Below, one piece after another: positions 1-10,241 of a DNA stretch of 64,000 nucleotides. Position 1 is the first letter of the stretch. Each line of letters opens with the position of its first letter. The stretch is from positions 496,001 through 560,000 of the forward strand of contig CP155565.1 in the NCBI GenBank assembly GCA_039696685.1, in the 5' to 3' direction. The notes under the pieces were generated by a model. The model did no database searches. It worked only from the letters and a program-made list of their open reading frames with translations, and was not told the DNA's origin. The position numbers and the translations under genes are program-made. The stretch is from Vibrio sp. CDRSL-10 TSBA. GTDB lineage: Bacteria > Pseudomonadota > Gammaproteobacteria > Enterobacterales > Vibrionaceae.

Positions 1-1
1 C

Positions 2-1373
2 CACCGTCGTCCGGAACGTTTTGGCGGCGGCCGTTCAACCGGTCTTAAGCTGGTTGACCTAGATGCTGATAAATTGGGTGTCGAGAAGCCATCTGACTTT
101 AAATGGAATCAGCTGCTTGGCTTTGATGCCTGTGTTCAGTGCGGTAAATGTGAAGCTATGTGTCCTGCGTTCGCTGCAGGCCAGCCGCTGAACCCGAAGA
201 AACTGATCCAGGATATGGTGGTGGGCCTGGCTGGTGGTACTGATAAAAAGTACGCCGGTAGTCCATACCCGGGTAAAGAAGTTGGCTGTGCTCAGGGTGG
301 CGCGCATAACCCGATCGTTAACGGTCTGGTGAATTCCGAAACACTGTGGTCATGTACAACTTGTCGTGCCTGTGTGGAAGAGTGTCCGATGATGATCGAA
401 CACGTTGATGCCATCGTTGATATGCGTCGCTTCCTGACACTGGAAAAAGGTCAAACTCCAGAGAAGGGTGTTGAGGTACTAGAAAACCTTATCTATACCG
501 ATAACCCGAATGGTTATGCGCCGCAGCGCCGTTCACACTGGGCTGCTGACCAAGAGCTTAACCTGATGTCCGAAGTGAAACGCGCTGATGTGCTGTTCTG
601 GGTCTCTGATGGTGCGTTTGATATGCGTAGCCAACGCATTCTGAAAGCGTTCGTCAAAGTTCTGAAAGCAGCCAACATCGATGTCGCGATTCTGGGTGAC
701 GAAGAAACTTGACTGTGGTGATGTGGCGCGCCGTCTTGGTGATGATGCGACCTTCCAGCGTCTTGCTCGCCGTAACATTGAAACGTTAAGCAAGTACGAG
801 TTCAACTGCATTGTGACCACAGACCCGCACGCGTTCCATGTACTGAAGAACGAGTATCCGGATCTGTACCCTGAAGGCGAGAAGCCTCAGTACCAGGTTT
901 GGCACCATACAACGTTCATCAACCAGTTAGCTGAGAAAGGACTGATCCAATTGCGCGCTCATCAGGGTGGCAAAGTGACGTACCACGATCCTTGTTATCT
1001 GGGCCGTTACAATGGCGAATACGATTCTCCTCGTTCACTGCTGAAGCAGTTGGGCATCGAACTGGCTGAAATGGAACGTTCCGGATTCCGCTCACGTTGT
1101 TGTGGCGGCGGTGGTGCGGCTCCAATCACCGATATTCCGGGCGAACGCCGTATCGCAGATATGCGTATGGATGACATCCGTGAAACCGGTGCTGAATTGG
1201 TGGCTGTGGGTTGTCAGCAATGTACAGCGATGCTGGAAGGTGTGGTTGAACCACGTCCTGAAGTGAAAGATATCGCCGAGATTGTTGCCGAAGCATTGCT
1301 TGAAGGTGGAGCTGGATCCAGCGATAACGCTGCCCAGGTCTGGACACCTGACGCTGTTGCAGAAACCGTGTAG
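2..1373 (+). CDS. dgcB: Dimethylglycine dehydrogenase-type Fe-S oxidoreductase (DgcB), 5' truncated by window edge, frameshifted
   Basis: Membrane-associated Fe-S subunit that, with DgcA (not in the window), demethylates dimethylglycine to sarcosine and exchanges electrons with the ETF encoded next. The frame is open to the left edge, so the N-terminus is missing. Two 4Fe-4S motifs are visible, CVQCGKCEAMCP (from base 131) and CTTCRACVEECP (from 353). Cysteine-rich CCG-type elements with RCCGGGG and GCQQC lie near the C-terminus. The frame breaks at GAAAC 704-708; removing one A joins LGDEE to LDCGDVARRLG and gives at least 456 codons. The function is inferred from the etf pair directly downstream and the nearby gbcAB. 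A generic heterodisulfide-reductase-like protein is the alternative. Confidence 0.85.
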
Positions 1374-1382
1374 GAGATCAGC

Positions 1383-2621
1383 ATGAGTGAATTTATTGTC
1401 CGACGTGACCGTCGTGCAGAATGGATTATGCGCAACCGACTGCATCCCCAGCACGACAGTTACATTACTTTACCGACCGAAGAACGCGGACCTAGCGGCC
1501 TTATTCGCCGCTACCCGCACCGGGTAGGATTTATCGGCCCGAATGGCATCAAACGTATTGACCGCCTGAACGGCACTAATGTGTCAGCTATGGGGGCACG
1601 CAGCAAAGGCGCTGCTCAAGAAGTTGAGCTGCCACTGCATCAGGTGGCTAACCCGGACTTTTACGTTCTGGTGGTGCCGGATATGGCTGGTGGTCGTCTC
1701 TCGAGTCATGACCGTGACGTTCTGGGACAAGCGCACCAGTTGGTGAAACAACATGGTGGCAACGGCGCAGTGATGGCCGTTGTTCTGGGCTCACATCGTG
1801 AAACTCAGTTCGATACGGCAGGTGCTGACCGTCTTCTGCATTTGGAAGATGAACGCTTCGATGGTTACTGTCCTGAGCTGAAAGCCGATGTGCTGGCTCA
1901 GATTGATGGTCAGTTCGCGCCAAAGCATTGGTTGTTCCCGGACAGCATTGCCGGCGGCTTTGAACTGGGTGCGCGTCTGTCTGCACTGATTCACGAACGT
2001 CCCGCTACCCAGGCGTGGCAGGTCAACAGTGAAGAAAGTGTTTGCCGTGCAGCCGGTGGTCGTCACGATATCAAACGTAAAACACCACGCCTTCTGCTCC
2101 TGGCTGAAGAGTGTGCGGCTCAAATCGACGAAACGCGTCACGAAGCTCAGGCTGTGGAATTCAGTGCAGATCTTAAGCTCAAGGCGCAAATCGAAGACCT
2201 TGGTCCGATCGCGGTCGATCCGCAGGCGGTTCCTCTGGGTGAAGCGGAGTTCATTCTGTCGGCGGGTAACGGTATCCACGATTGGGAGCAGTTCCATAAA
2301 GCAGCCGAAGTACTCGGTGCCACTGAAGGTGCCAGCCGTGTGGCGGTCGATGATGGCTTTATGCCACGTAGCCGTCAGGTTGGTGCTACCGGTAGCTGGG
2401 TGACTGCACGCGTGTATGTCGCGGTAGGTATCAGCGGTGCGGTACAGCACCTGCAGGGTATCGGTGGCTGTGAAAAGGTGATTGCGGTCAACACAGACTC
2501 TGGTTGTGACATGGTCAAACGCGCTGATTTGAGCGTGATTGTCGACAGTAACGAACTGCTGGCAGAACTGATCACGCTGATGGAGAACTACCAAAAGGAG
2601 GAGCTGAAGGATGCAGCTTAG
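1383..2621 (+). CDS. etfA: Electron transfer flavoprotein alpha subunit of the dimethylglycine pathway
   Basis: FAD-binding ETF alpha subunit, 412 aa, cytoplasmic, paired with the next gene. The C-terminal FAD domain is clear: PRSRQVGATG (about residue 325), GISGAVQHLQG, then AVNTDSGCDMVKRADL, the normal order in ETF-alpha. The N-terminal 180 residues are longer and less typical than in housekeeping EtfA, as in the ETF that serves dimethylglycine/sarcosine catabolism. The start ATG follows AGGAGATCAGC, ten bases after dgcB stops, so it sits in the same operon. Its 3' end overlaps etfB by 11 bases, suggesting translational coupling. Confidence 0.88.
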   Translation: MSEFIVRRDRRAEWIMRNRLHPQHDSYITLPTEERGPSGLIRRYPHRVGFIGPNGIKRIDRLNGTNVSAMGARSKGAAQEVELPLHQVANPDFYVLVVPDMAGGRLSSHDRDVLGQAHQLVKQHGGNGAVMAVVLGSHRETQFDTAGADRLLHLEDERFDGYCPELKADVLAQIDGQFAPKHWLFPDSIAGGFELGARLSALIHERPATQAWQVNSEESVCRAAGGRHDIKRKTPRLLLLAEECAAQIDETRHEAQAVEFSADLKLKAQIEDLGPIAVDPQAVPLGEAEFILSAGNGIHDWEQFHKAAEVLGATEGASRVAVDDGFMPRSRQVGATGSWVTARVYVAVGISGAVQHLQGIGGCEKVIAVNTDSGCDMVKRADLSVIVDSNELLAELITLMENYQKEELKDAA

Positions 2622-3408
2622 AACTTCTGAATCATTAAATATCAGCACTCTGGTTTCGATTGGTGCGCATCCTGATTCCGGACGCGCACGTCGGGCGATG
2701 ACTGACTCGAGAGCTGTTGAGCTGGCGATGAATCTGGCGAACAGCAAACTGGAAGTAATCCATGCTGGTGACCCGCGCGATCCCGCGCTGGGTTACTACA
2801 GCGGCATGGGCCTAAGCCAAATCCGCGTACTTGCTCAGGAATCTAACGCTGATGCTATTGATACTCTGACCGAATATTTTACCGACAACATGCCCGACAT
2901 CCTGTTGACAGGCACTCGCGCTGAAAGCGGTGAATCTTCTGGTTTGTTGCCTTTCATTCTGGCTCAGCGTCTGCAATGTCCGGTCGTGACCGGCATTGCG
3001 GAAATCATCAAAGTTGAAGACGGAATCGCGGAAGTGCTGCAGGCACTGCCGCGAGGTCAGCGCCGCGCGCTTAAAGTGACGTTACCTTTTGTTGCAACAG
3101 TGGATGTTGCAGCCAAAGCGCCACGACAAAGTGCATTTGGTATTGCCCGTCGTGCAGAAATCGATGTCAGCAACAGCACTGTAAACACGATTGATGAAGA
3201 GCGAATCAGTTGGGAGGAAACTCCCGCTAAACCTAAAGCTAAACGAATGAAAGTCGTAAAAGCAAAAACAGCAGCGGACCGTTTTAAAGCGGCGACTGCA
3301 AAAGCTGCCTCTTCAGGCGGTCAGGTTATGAAAGATCAGCCTGTCAGTGAAATGGCGAAAGCGGTCTTCGACCTACTGTTAGAAGAAGGCGTTATACGCC
3401 AAAAATAA
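2611..3408 (+). CDS. etfB: Electron transfer flavoprotein beta subunit of the dimethylglycine pathway
   Basis: ETF beta subunit, 265 aa, partner of the preceding alpha subunit. The ETF domain spans residues 1-200 (SIGAHPDSGRARRAMTDS, LLTGTRAESGESSGLLP, PVVTGIAE, LPRGQRRALKVTLPFVATVD). It starts inside etfA behind AAGGAGGAGCTGAAGG, a strong ribosome site. After about residue 205 it carries a Lys/Ala-rich stretch (KPKAKRMKVVKAKTAADRF) before a conserved-looking C-terminal helix, longer than housekeeping EtfB. Last gene of dgcB-etfA-etfB; a hairpin without a T-run follows. Confidence 0.87.
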   Translation: MQLRTSESLNISTLVSIGAHPDSGRARRAMTDSRAVELAMNLANSKLEVIHAGDPRDPALGYYSGMGLSQIRVLAQESNADAIDTLTEYFTDNMPDILLTGTRAESGESSGLLPFILAQRLQCPVVTGIAEIIKVEDGIAEVLQALPRGQRRALKVTLPFVATVDVAAKAPRQSAFGIARRAEIDVSNSTVNTIDEERISWEETPAKPKAKRMKVVKAKTAADRFKAATAKAASSGGQVMKDQPVSEMAKAVFDLLLEEGVIRQK

Positions 3409-3411
3409 CCG

Positions 3412-3443
3412 TTCATTCGCGGTCACAGGAAGTACCGAATGAA
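3412..3443 (+). other. Inverted repeat between etfB and the betaine transporter gene
   Basis: Perfect 8-bp arms TTCATTCG and CGAATGAA around a 16-base loop, three bases after the etfB stop. There is no T-run, so it is not a standard intrinsic terminator. It may stabilise the upstream mRNA end or attenuate reading into the transporter gene 50 bases further on. Confidence 0.4.
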
Positions 3444-3493
3444 TTGGCCTTTAGGCGTGTTTAGAAGATTGATTAAATTCAAAGAGGGATCGA

Positions 3494-5096
3494 ATGAAAA
3501 CAATAGCAGGCTCTGCACCTAAGGGCCGCGCTAGTGTGTCGCGTGTCAAATATGACACCGACTACTGCGCGGGCCAGGACAATGTGAAAATCTGGGGAAT
3601 GGATATTCACAACCCGGTGTTTGGTATTAGTGTCGGATTAATTTTGTTGTTCATTATTCTGACACTTGCTTTCCCGGAAGGCGCAAAAGAGGTGCTGACT
3701 GTGGCACGGAAACTGGTCAATCGAGAACTTTGACTGGTTGTTCATGGTTGGCTGTAACCTGTTTGTCGTGTTTTGTCTGGCACTACTTGTTTTACCTGTT
3801 GGAAAAATCCGTATCGGTGGTGTGGATGCTCGTCCGGAGTTCTCGACACTTTCTTGGTTCAGCATGCTGTTTGCTGCCGGTATGGGTATTGGCCTGATGT
3901 TCTGGAGTGTGGCGGAACCGGTTGCTTACTACACCGATTGGTATGGTACGCCACTGAATGCCGCACCACTGACAGAGCAGGGTAAAGAGCTGGCTCTGAG
4001 TGCAACTATGTACCACTGGGGTCTGCATCCTTGGGCTATTTACGCCGTAGTCGGTCTGGCTTTGGCGTTTTTTGCTTATAACAAGGGGCTGCCTTTAACC
4101 ATTCGCTCGGTATTTTACCCAATCCTGGGCGAGCGTTGCTGGGGACCTATCGGTAACTTTATCGATATCCTGGCGGTTCTGGCGACTATTTTCGGTCTGG
4201 CAACATCATTGGGCCTGGGTGCGCAGCAAGCCGCTGGCGGCCTGAGTTACCTGATGGGGACCGAAAACAGTATTGAACTGCAGATCGGCTTCATCGTTGT
4301 GGTTACCTTGATTGCTATCATTTCGGTATCACGCGGATTGGACGGTGGCATCAAAATCCTGAGTAACATGAATATGTTACTTGCGGTTGCTTTGATTGCT
4401 CTGTTGATCGCGATCGGCCCGACACTGGCTATCGGTGACACTATCGGCACTATCGTCACCGGTTACGCAGATAACTTCCTGCCGCTGTCGAACTGGATTG
4501 GTCGTGAAGATGATACCTGGTTCCATGGCTGGACGGTGTTCTACTGGGCTTGGTGGGTTTCATGGTCACCATTTGTGGGTATGTTCATTGCCCGCGTGTC
4601 GAAAGGTCGTACTGTGCGGGAGTTCATTACCGCGGTATTGCTGGTTCCAACTTTGTTGACCGTTGTCTGGATGGGCGTGATGGGCGGAACTGCACTCGAC
4701 CAGGTGACTCACGGTGTGGGTGAACTATCGAATGGTATATCGGATGTGTCACAAGCTATGTTTCAGATGTTTGATAACTTAACGTTAACAAAGTTATTAT
4801 CAGTAATGGCGATTGTACTGGTTCTGTTGTTCTTCGTGACCTCATCTGACTCAGGTTCATTAGTCATCGACAGTATTACCGCTGGCGGTAAAACCGATGT
4901 ACCGGTTGCGCAGCGAGTGTTGTGGGCATCTCTGGAAGGGGTGATTGCAATAGCACTGTTGCTGGGTGGCGGTTCTGAGGCGTTAACTGCATTGCAGGCC
5001 GGCGCTATCACAACAGGGTTACCGTTTACTGTAGTACTGATCATTATGTGCTGGAGCTTGTACCGTGGCCTGTGTACAGAAAAACATCTGTACTAA
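3494..5096 (+). CDS. BCCT-family betaine/choline/carnitine transporter, frameshifted
   Basis: Sodium- or proton-coupled uptake system of the inner membrane with 12 predicted helices; the betaine-catabolism genes on both sides make betaine or dimethylglycine the likely substrate. Repaired length is 533 aa. Family marks: the first segment HNPVFGISVGLILLF, FAAGMGIGLMFWSVAEP, the substrate-box region WTVFYWAWWVSWSPFVGMFIAR, and SSDSGSLVIDS. The frame breaks at GAAAC 3709-3713; deleting one A gives VARNWSIENFDWLFMVG, the normal BCCT sequence between helices 1 and 2. The start ATG has AGAGGGAT upstream. The C-terminal tail is short, so no long osmosensing extension is present. Confidence 0.9.
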
Positions 5097-5113
5097 ACTG
5101 CTATAACTTAATT

Positions 5114-5137
5114 AAGCTGGCCGTGAGGCCAGCTTTT
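5114..5137 (+). terminator. Hairpin terminator after the BCCT gene
   Basis: Arms AAGCTGGCC and GGCCAGCTT around GTGA, followed by a short T stretch (TTGATT), 17 bases after the transporter stop. It separates the transporter from the next small gene. Confidence 0.7.
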
Positions 5138-5161
5138 GATTCACCAGGGAGAGAAAAATCA

Positions 5162-5410
5162 ATGATGTATGCAGAACTGATCGATATGGATGATTTTATG
5201 TTGGTGATGAAAAGACTAGGAATTACCACCGATGAACGACGTGACTTTGAGTACGTTACTTCCCGTATTGAGCAATGGCTGAATGAAGCAAGTGAAAAAG
5301 ACTCACGCGAATTTTGGCACACGATCGACGACATTGAAGAAGATGGCATTCTGTTGCCTGACGTCGAGAATATTATCCTTTGGAGTCGCAAACTGCCGAT
5401 GGCCAGCTAA
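5162..5410 (+). CDS. Conserved hypothetical acidic protein, 82 aa
   Basis: Not recognised as a named family. An 82-aa soluble acidic protein with no signal peptide or membrane segment; the middle (MKRLGITTDERRDFEYVTSRI) looks helical. Two ATG codons lie in tandem (5162 and 5165) behind the good ribosome site AGGGAGAG, and terminators sit on both sides. This suggests a genuine single-gene unit. Nothing links it to betaine metabolism apart from position. Confidence 0.6.
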   Translation: MMYAELIDMDDFMLVMKRLGITTDERRDFEYVTSRIEQWLNEASEKDSREFWHTIDDIEEDGILLPDVENIILWSRKLPMAS

Positions 5411-5431
5411 TATACGTTGTACGGAAAGTTG

Positions 5432-5464
5432 AGCCACGTTCTTGTCTGAGAGCGTGGCTTTTTA
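5432..5464 (+). terminator. Intrinsic terminator after the 82-aa gene
   Basis: Arms AGCCACG and CGTGGCT, extended by TTCT/AGAG-like pairs, followed by TTTTTAG. Ends the transcript of the 82-aa gene. Confidence 0.75.
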
Positions 5465-5465
5465 G

Positions 5466-6205
5466 TGACTGCCGCCAATATTTACTTCTGTCTGCTGTTT
5501 ACTGTCGTATGACGGTTTTCGGTACTTTGCACTTACACCTTGTTTCTGTCACATTCGTTGAATGTTGTTCTTTCAACTCATCCTGTTTCCTTATCAGCCG
5601 CCACATTGCTAATACGCCACCATTATTTTTAATCAGTTATCCCCTTCGTACTTGAAGCTGCAGCGGTGTTGGCTGCAACTCCAAGTTGTTTTGGGATATC
5701 ACATAACCTTTGTATCCAGTTATATATAACTTTGAGTGACGTTGTCACTAATTAAGGTTAAAAATTGGCTGTTCCAGAACGGTGAGCAAGTCAACCCATG
5801 CGTATCTGGTTACGCCCGGCAAGTGGTTCCGTGAAGCTGTGCAGATCGATGCGCAGGCTGCTTTTCCGAGCTAACGTGGCGCATACGATCCTGATGATGC
5901 GATTTGACCGCGCTTGGCGTCGTTTTTGCGTCCGCAGGACTGTGCCCAAGTTCAGGCCATTATGAGATGAATGTGAGCGGGCCAATGCACCTGTTACTAT
6001 CGCTTTGTTCATAATAGCTATTACATCGTTCATGATAATTATGACTTCGCTCAGATAGTTTACAGAGCATAGAAGGATGAATAGTGCTTAGGGAACAGAA
6101 CAGGAGCATGTAGTTTGGCTTTGTTTGATATCTGTGCGGCTGATTTTGTCGTGCAGGTTAATCTTGTGATTAAAAGGTCTCCTTGGAAAAACCTGCGGAT
6201 AAAAC
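5466..6205. other. 740-base stretch without a recognisable gene
   Basis: Holds the short ERIC-like hairpin at 5649-5698 and otherwise nothing I can name. A minus-strand open frame (5791-6033, 80 codons) is rich in Arg and resembles no family; composition between 5780 and 6000 is more GC-rich than the flanks, as if it were a decayed gene fragment. No promoter or RNA gene was identified. Confidence 0.4.
5649..5698 (+). repeat. Short ERIC-like hairpin repeat (internally deleted form)
   Basis: Begins TACTTGAAGCTGCAGCGGTG and folds back on GCTGCAACTCCAAGT, nearly complementary 15-base arms around a short GGTGTTG loop. The left 27 bases are identical to the left end of the repeat at 12612. The match to the ERIC end (reverse complement reads CAGCCAACACCGCTGCAGCT) is from memory. 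It appears to be an ERIC element lacking its central part. Confidence 0.65.
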
Positions 6206-6236
6206 AAGGCCCCGCATAGCGAGGCCTCAATATTTA
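6206..6236 (-). terminator. Terminator downstream of gbcA
   Basis: Read on the minus strand: arms AGGCCTCGC and GCGGGGCCT (one G-T pair) around TAT, then TGTTTTATCC. It lies 16 bases past the gbcA stop. Confidence 0.65.
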
Positions 6237-6251
6237 TCCTGACAGGTCGGC

Positions 6252-7521
6252 TTATTTGCCATCCAGGTTGGTCAGGATACGGTCTGAATACCAGTTCAGG
6301 AAGTCGATAACACCGAACTCGTAAGTTTTCGAGTAAGGGCCTGGCTGGTAGCTCAGAGAGTTGATACCGCGTTGGTTTTCTTCGCCCAGAATACGGTCCT
6401 GGTCATTGGTTGCATCCCAAACCTGACGCAGACGCTCTGGATCGTAATCCACGCCTTCTACTGCATCTTTATGGACGAACCATTTGGTAGTAACCATAGA
6501 TTCCTGAGCAGAGATAGGCAGCACGCGGAATACGATGAAGTGGTCGCTCTGCATGTGGTTCCATGAGTTAGGAAGGTGCAGAATACGCAGTGAACCAAGG
6601 TGACGGTTTCTGGATGCGGCCCAGAGTCTTAGCGCTACCCTGAGAGCCGTCGATGGTCATTACTTCTGTGCCTTCTTTCAGTGGCATACGAACCAGACGG
6701 TTACGTTTACCAAAGTTTTTGTGCTCGTGCGGAATGTTTTCGTCATCCCACTCTTTAGCCATGCGGGCACAGTAATCGAGGAATTCCTGAGAAGCACGCG
6801 GGTCAGTGGTGTCATCCCATTCCAGCAGTGTGTTCAGAAGCTCAGGGTGGCTACCGGCACAGTGGTAACACTCGCGGTTGTTTTCGATAACCAGCTTCCA
6901 GTTCGCCTTTTCATACATGTTAGACTCAACAGCCAGTTTGGTGTTTTCAACGTCGTAAGGAGCCATGTATTCGTCAAGCGTTGCCAGGAATTCATCGAAG
7001 TCTGAATCTGGTGCGTTTTCGCCCAGACAAACGAAGATGAAGCCGCCTGCGGTTTTACAATGTACGGAACGCAGTTTGTGGTCGCCGATGTTAAAGTCGT
7101 CACCCATTTCTGTACCTGCGTACAGAAGGTTACCTTTCGTGTTGTAAGTCCACTGGTGGTAAGGGCATACCAGGTTGGCAACTTTACCGCGGTGTTCTGT
7201 ACAGATACGAGAACCACGGTGACGACATGAGTTGTGGAAGGCGTTTACTGAACCATCAGCATCACGCACAATCAGTACTGGGCTTTGAGCAATTTCAACG
7301 GTGAAGTAATCGCCTTTTCCTGGAATTTCGCTTGTCATACCGACAAACAGCCACTCTTTTTGGAAGATTTCTTCAACATCAATACGGAACAAGAACGGGT
7401 CGTTATATAACGGACGTGGGAGTGAGTAATCCGGTTTACGGTCACTCAGTAGCTTGGTCATTTCAGTGCGAGCCATGTCCAGGTTCGCGTAGCTGATATT
7501 TAATAAGTCGTTTTGTGTCAT
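6252..7521 (-). CDS. gbcA: Glycine betaine monooxygenase oxygenase subunit (Rieske), frameshifted
   Basis: Rieske non-heme iron oxygenase that, with GbcB, demethylates glycine betaine to dimethylglycine plus formaldehyde. The N-terminal Rieske centre shows CRHRGSRICTE and CPYHQW (CxH...CxxH). The catalytic domain has NNRECYHCAGSHPEL with the expected iron-binding histidines. Repaired length is 422 aa, normal for the family. The frame breaks at GTTTC 6606-6610; removing one base joins LGRIQN to RHLGSLRILHLPNSWNHMQSDHF. Start chosen at the ATG of MTQNDLLN because the upstream 26 codons look non-coding. Divergent from gbcB across about 320 bases. Confidence 0.9.
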
Positions 7522-7839
7522 TGCTACTATCTTCTTCTCGGAATTGTGGGTAATACGCCCGAGTAGGGCTTCCTTGCTAATGACCCAACCCCAGCCCAAA
7601 ACAACAGGGAGCGAGTATGTGTCTGACCGTATCCTGCATCAATGTAAAAACCAGCAATAGTCTATTCACGACATTAAATGATGCTGTTTGAGACAAGCCC
7701 GAAAAAAAGCCGAAATTGGTGACTTTTTTAGACAACCCAATGTCGTAAACGGATAACTGCCTATTGCGTTATGGCTAAACAATACAGCCAACCCCAAGGA
7801 GGGATAATAACTATTCAAACCGTTGCGGAGATGCCGGAC
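7522..7839. promoter_or_regulatory. Shared gbcA-gbcB divergent promoter region
   Basis: About 320 bases separate the two divergent starts, so it should contain both promoters and any activator sites. In pseudomonads such genes respond to the AraC-family regulator GbdR; no GbdR-like gene is in this window and I cannot assign an operator. AAGGAGGG at 7796 is too far from the gbcB ATG chosen here, so a slightly earlier non-ATG start is possible. Confidence 0.45.
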
Positions 7840-8968
7840 ATGACTACTACGAATAATGCACTCGCCACTAGTGGCGCTTTTGTACCCGTTACGACACAGA
7901 CTTGGAGCAACGGCCGACACGTCGTCAGGTGTGTAAAGACGATTCAGGAGACGTGGGATACTAAAACCTTCTGTTTCATGGCTGAACAGCCAATAATGTT
8001 CTTCTTCAAGCCAGGTCAGTTTCGTGACGCTGGAATTAGAGATTGGCGGAGAGCAAATCTTCCGCTCTTATACGATCTCAAGTTCGCCATCCGTACCTTA
8101 CAGCTTCTCAATCACGGTAAAACGTGTTCCGGGTGGTTTCGTTTCAAACTGGATTCATGACAACATGGATGTGGGCACTGAGCTTGCAGTGCATGGTCCG
8201 GTTGGTGCGTTTAACAGTATTGATTTCCCGTCAGAAAAAGTTCTGCTTCTGTCTGGTGGTGTAGGTATTACTCCTTTGATGTCGATGGCTCGCTGGGCTT
8301 ACGATACCAATACCGATGTTGATGTCGCTTTCGTACACAGTGCACGTACACCGCGTGACCTGATCTTCCATCGTGAACTTGAGTTCATGTCATCCCGTAT
8401 CTCTAACTTCCATTTGCATTTGATTTGTGAGCGTCTGGAATCCGGCCAAAACTGGTCTGGTTACCGCGGTTATCTTGATGAAGCAAAACTGAAGATGATG
8501 GCGCCGGACTTTATGGAGCGAGAAGTGTTCTGTTGTGGTCCGACACCGTACATGAGAGCGGTTAAGAGCATGCTGGAAAACCTTGGCTTTGACATGGATC
8601 GTTACCATGAAGAAGCGTTCGGTCCGACTCCTGAGGCAGTCGAGGAGCAGGTTGTTCACGATGCAGAAGTTGCTGCTGAAGAAGCAGATGCCATTCTGCC
8701 AAGTGACATGATTGAAGTTGTGTTTACCAACAGCGACAAGTGTGTACAAATTGCCCCGGGTGAAACTGTTCACGCAGCTGCCGCTAAAGCGGGTCTTACT
8801 ATTCCTAAAGCGTGTGGTATGGGTATCTGTGGTACCTGTAAAGTTAAGAAAGTCAGCGGTAGCGTCGAAATGGCCCACAACGGTGGTATCACCGATGAGG
8901 ATGTCGAAGACGGATACATCCTGTCTTGCTGTAGTATTCCGAACGACAACGTCGTTGTTGAATACTAA
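7840..8968 (+). CDS. gbcB: Glycine betaine monooxygenase reductase subunit (FAD / 2Fe-2S), frameshifted
   Basis: Supplies electrons from NAD(P)H to GbcA. Domains in order: FAD-binding ferredoxin-reductase fold with RSYTISSSP (about residues 75-83); NAD-binding with LLSGGVGITPLMSMA and FCCGPTPYM; C-terminal plant-type ferredoxin with CGMGICGTCKV and a distal CCS, giving four ligand cysteines. Repaired length 375 aa. The frame breaks at GTTTC 8019-8023; removing one T gives KPGQFVTLELEIGGEQ. ATG at 7840 was chosen because GGAG lies nine bases upstream; an earlier ATG at 7831 is also possible. Confidence 0.9.
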
Positions 8969-8995
8969 GGAAAGTCACAGACACTGAGTCATAAT

Positions 8996-9029
8996 AAACA
9001 CCCGGTTGCAGCAATGTAGCTGGGTGTTT
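8996..9029 (+). terminator. Hairpin after gbcB
   Basis: Arms AAACACCC and GGGTGTTT around an 18-base loop that is itself partly paired. The T stretch is short, so it may be a weak terminator. Confidence 0.5.
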
Positions 9030-9342
9030 CAATAATGGAATGTTAATTTATAAATATGATTACCATTGCATATTTGGTGCTAATGTGACGCAATCTGCAC
9101 CGATATAGCAAAAATAACGTGAAATATTAATATAAAACAACATGATCGCAGAATATGGGTGACTTGACCCGATTTAGGGTGAGGAGTAATTTGCCGCTAT
9201 CTGTGTCATATACAGTTCTCGCTCTTAACCATTAGTCTACTGGTATGAATACCGGATTGTTTTGTCCCGGGATTCAAGTTTAGAGTTTATCGATACCAGC
9301 CTGCGGACTATGGTTAAAGGACGTTGACCAGTAATTAGAATC
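9030..9342. other. Non-coding region upstream of fdhD
   Basis: About 310 AT-rich bases with no open frame of interest. It should carry the fdhD-ydeP promoter. A short inverted repeat ACCC-GATTTA-GGGT lies near 9168, but no named regulator site can be assigned. Confidence 0.4.
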
Positions 9343-10228
9343 ATGCCGGAAAAAACTGCCAATTCATCTCGTCGCACACCGTCTGAGGGAATAGGTCGTG
9401 TTTATCGCCAGAGTTTCGATCATGAAACCGGAATGCACATCGAACACGATCCACTTGCCATCGAAGAACCATTGCAGATCAGTTTGCAGTGGCAGGATCC
9501 TGACTCGAAAAAACTGCATAGTGAAGAGTGGAGTGTCACTATGCGCACGCCGGGTGATGACGCTCATTTAATCCGTGGTCTGCTGTACTCACAGCAGGTG
9601 ATTACGCATTTCGATCAGATTTTGGCGCTCGAGCTGGCCGATGATGAGGCGTGTAATGCTGAAAATCACTGGTTAGTGACGTTGGATCATGCTCAGGCTC
9701 ACGCGATGGATAGTCAGACCCGGCGTTATGTCAGCCAGTCGAGTTGTGGAGTTTGCGGTGTCACTTCAATGCGGGCGCTCAGTCTGCAAAGAGAAATCAG
9801 CGTAGACAACAGCATTGAATGGCTTGATGTTGCCACGGTGAGCGCCATGCCGGAAACTACTGTCTGCTCAGCAACCTTTGTTTGCAACAACAGGCGCGGT
9901 GCATGGTGCCGGCTACTTCGCTGACGGTAAGCTGATTGCTGTCGCTGAAGATGTCGGCAGACATAACGCGGTCGATAAACTGATCGGCAGACTGATGCAT
10001 CAACAGCTGTTGCATCCGCAGGGGATTCTGGTTTTGAGTGGTCGGGTCAGCTTTGAACTTATGCAGAAAGCTGCCATAGCGGGCATCGCTGTGGTAGTGG
10101 CAGTTGGTGCACCGTCACGTTTAGCGGTTGATATGGCGCGCCAATTTGATATGACACTTATCGGCTTTACCAAACGCCACCGGTTTAATATTTACTACGG
10201 GCATACCCGGTTGCGGTCAGTGAAATAG
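9343..10228 (+). CDS. fdhD: Formate dehydrogenase accessory sulfurtransferase FdhD, frameshifted
   Basis: Transfers sulfur to the molybdenum cofactor of formate dehydrogenase-like enzymes. The hallmark CGVCG (SSCGVCGVTS, about residue 133) carries the acceptor cysteines. TTGAVHGAGYF, EDVGRHNAVDKLIG and LSGRVSFELMQKA follow in family order. Repaired length 294 aa. The frame breaks at GAAAC 9853-9857; removing one A gives MPELLSAQQPLFATTG. It lies 13 bases upstream of a YdeP-type molybdoenzyme, its probable client. Confidence 0.92.
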
Positions 10229-10241
10229 TGAGAAGAATAAT

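Noticed and set aside
1791..2747. Long minus-strand open frame opposite etfA
   Set aside because: It lies antisense to a clear ETF-alpha gene, has a low-complexity amino-acid pattern and no ribosome site; a shadow of the coding strand.
5791..6033. 80-codon minus-strand frame
   Set aside because: No family motif, no ribosome site; noted only as a possible decayed fragment.
8390..8878. Minus-strand frame inside gbcB
   Set aside because: Antisense to the NAD- and ferredoxin-domain coding region, no start signals.
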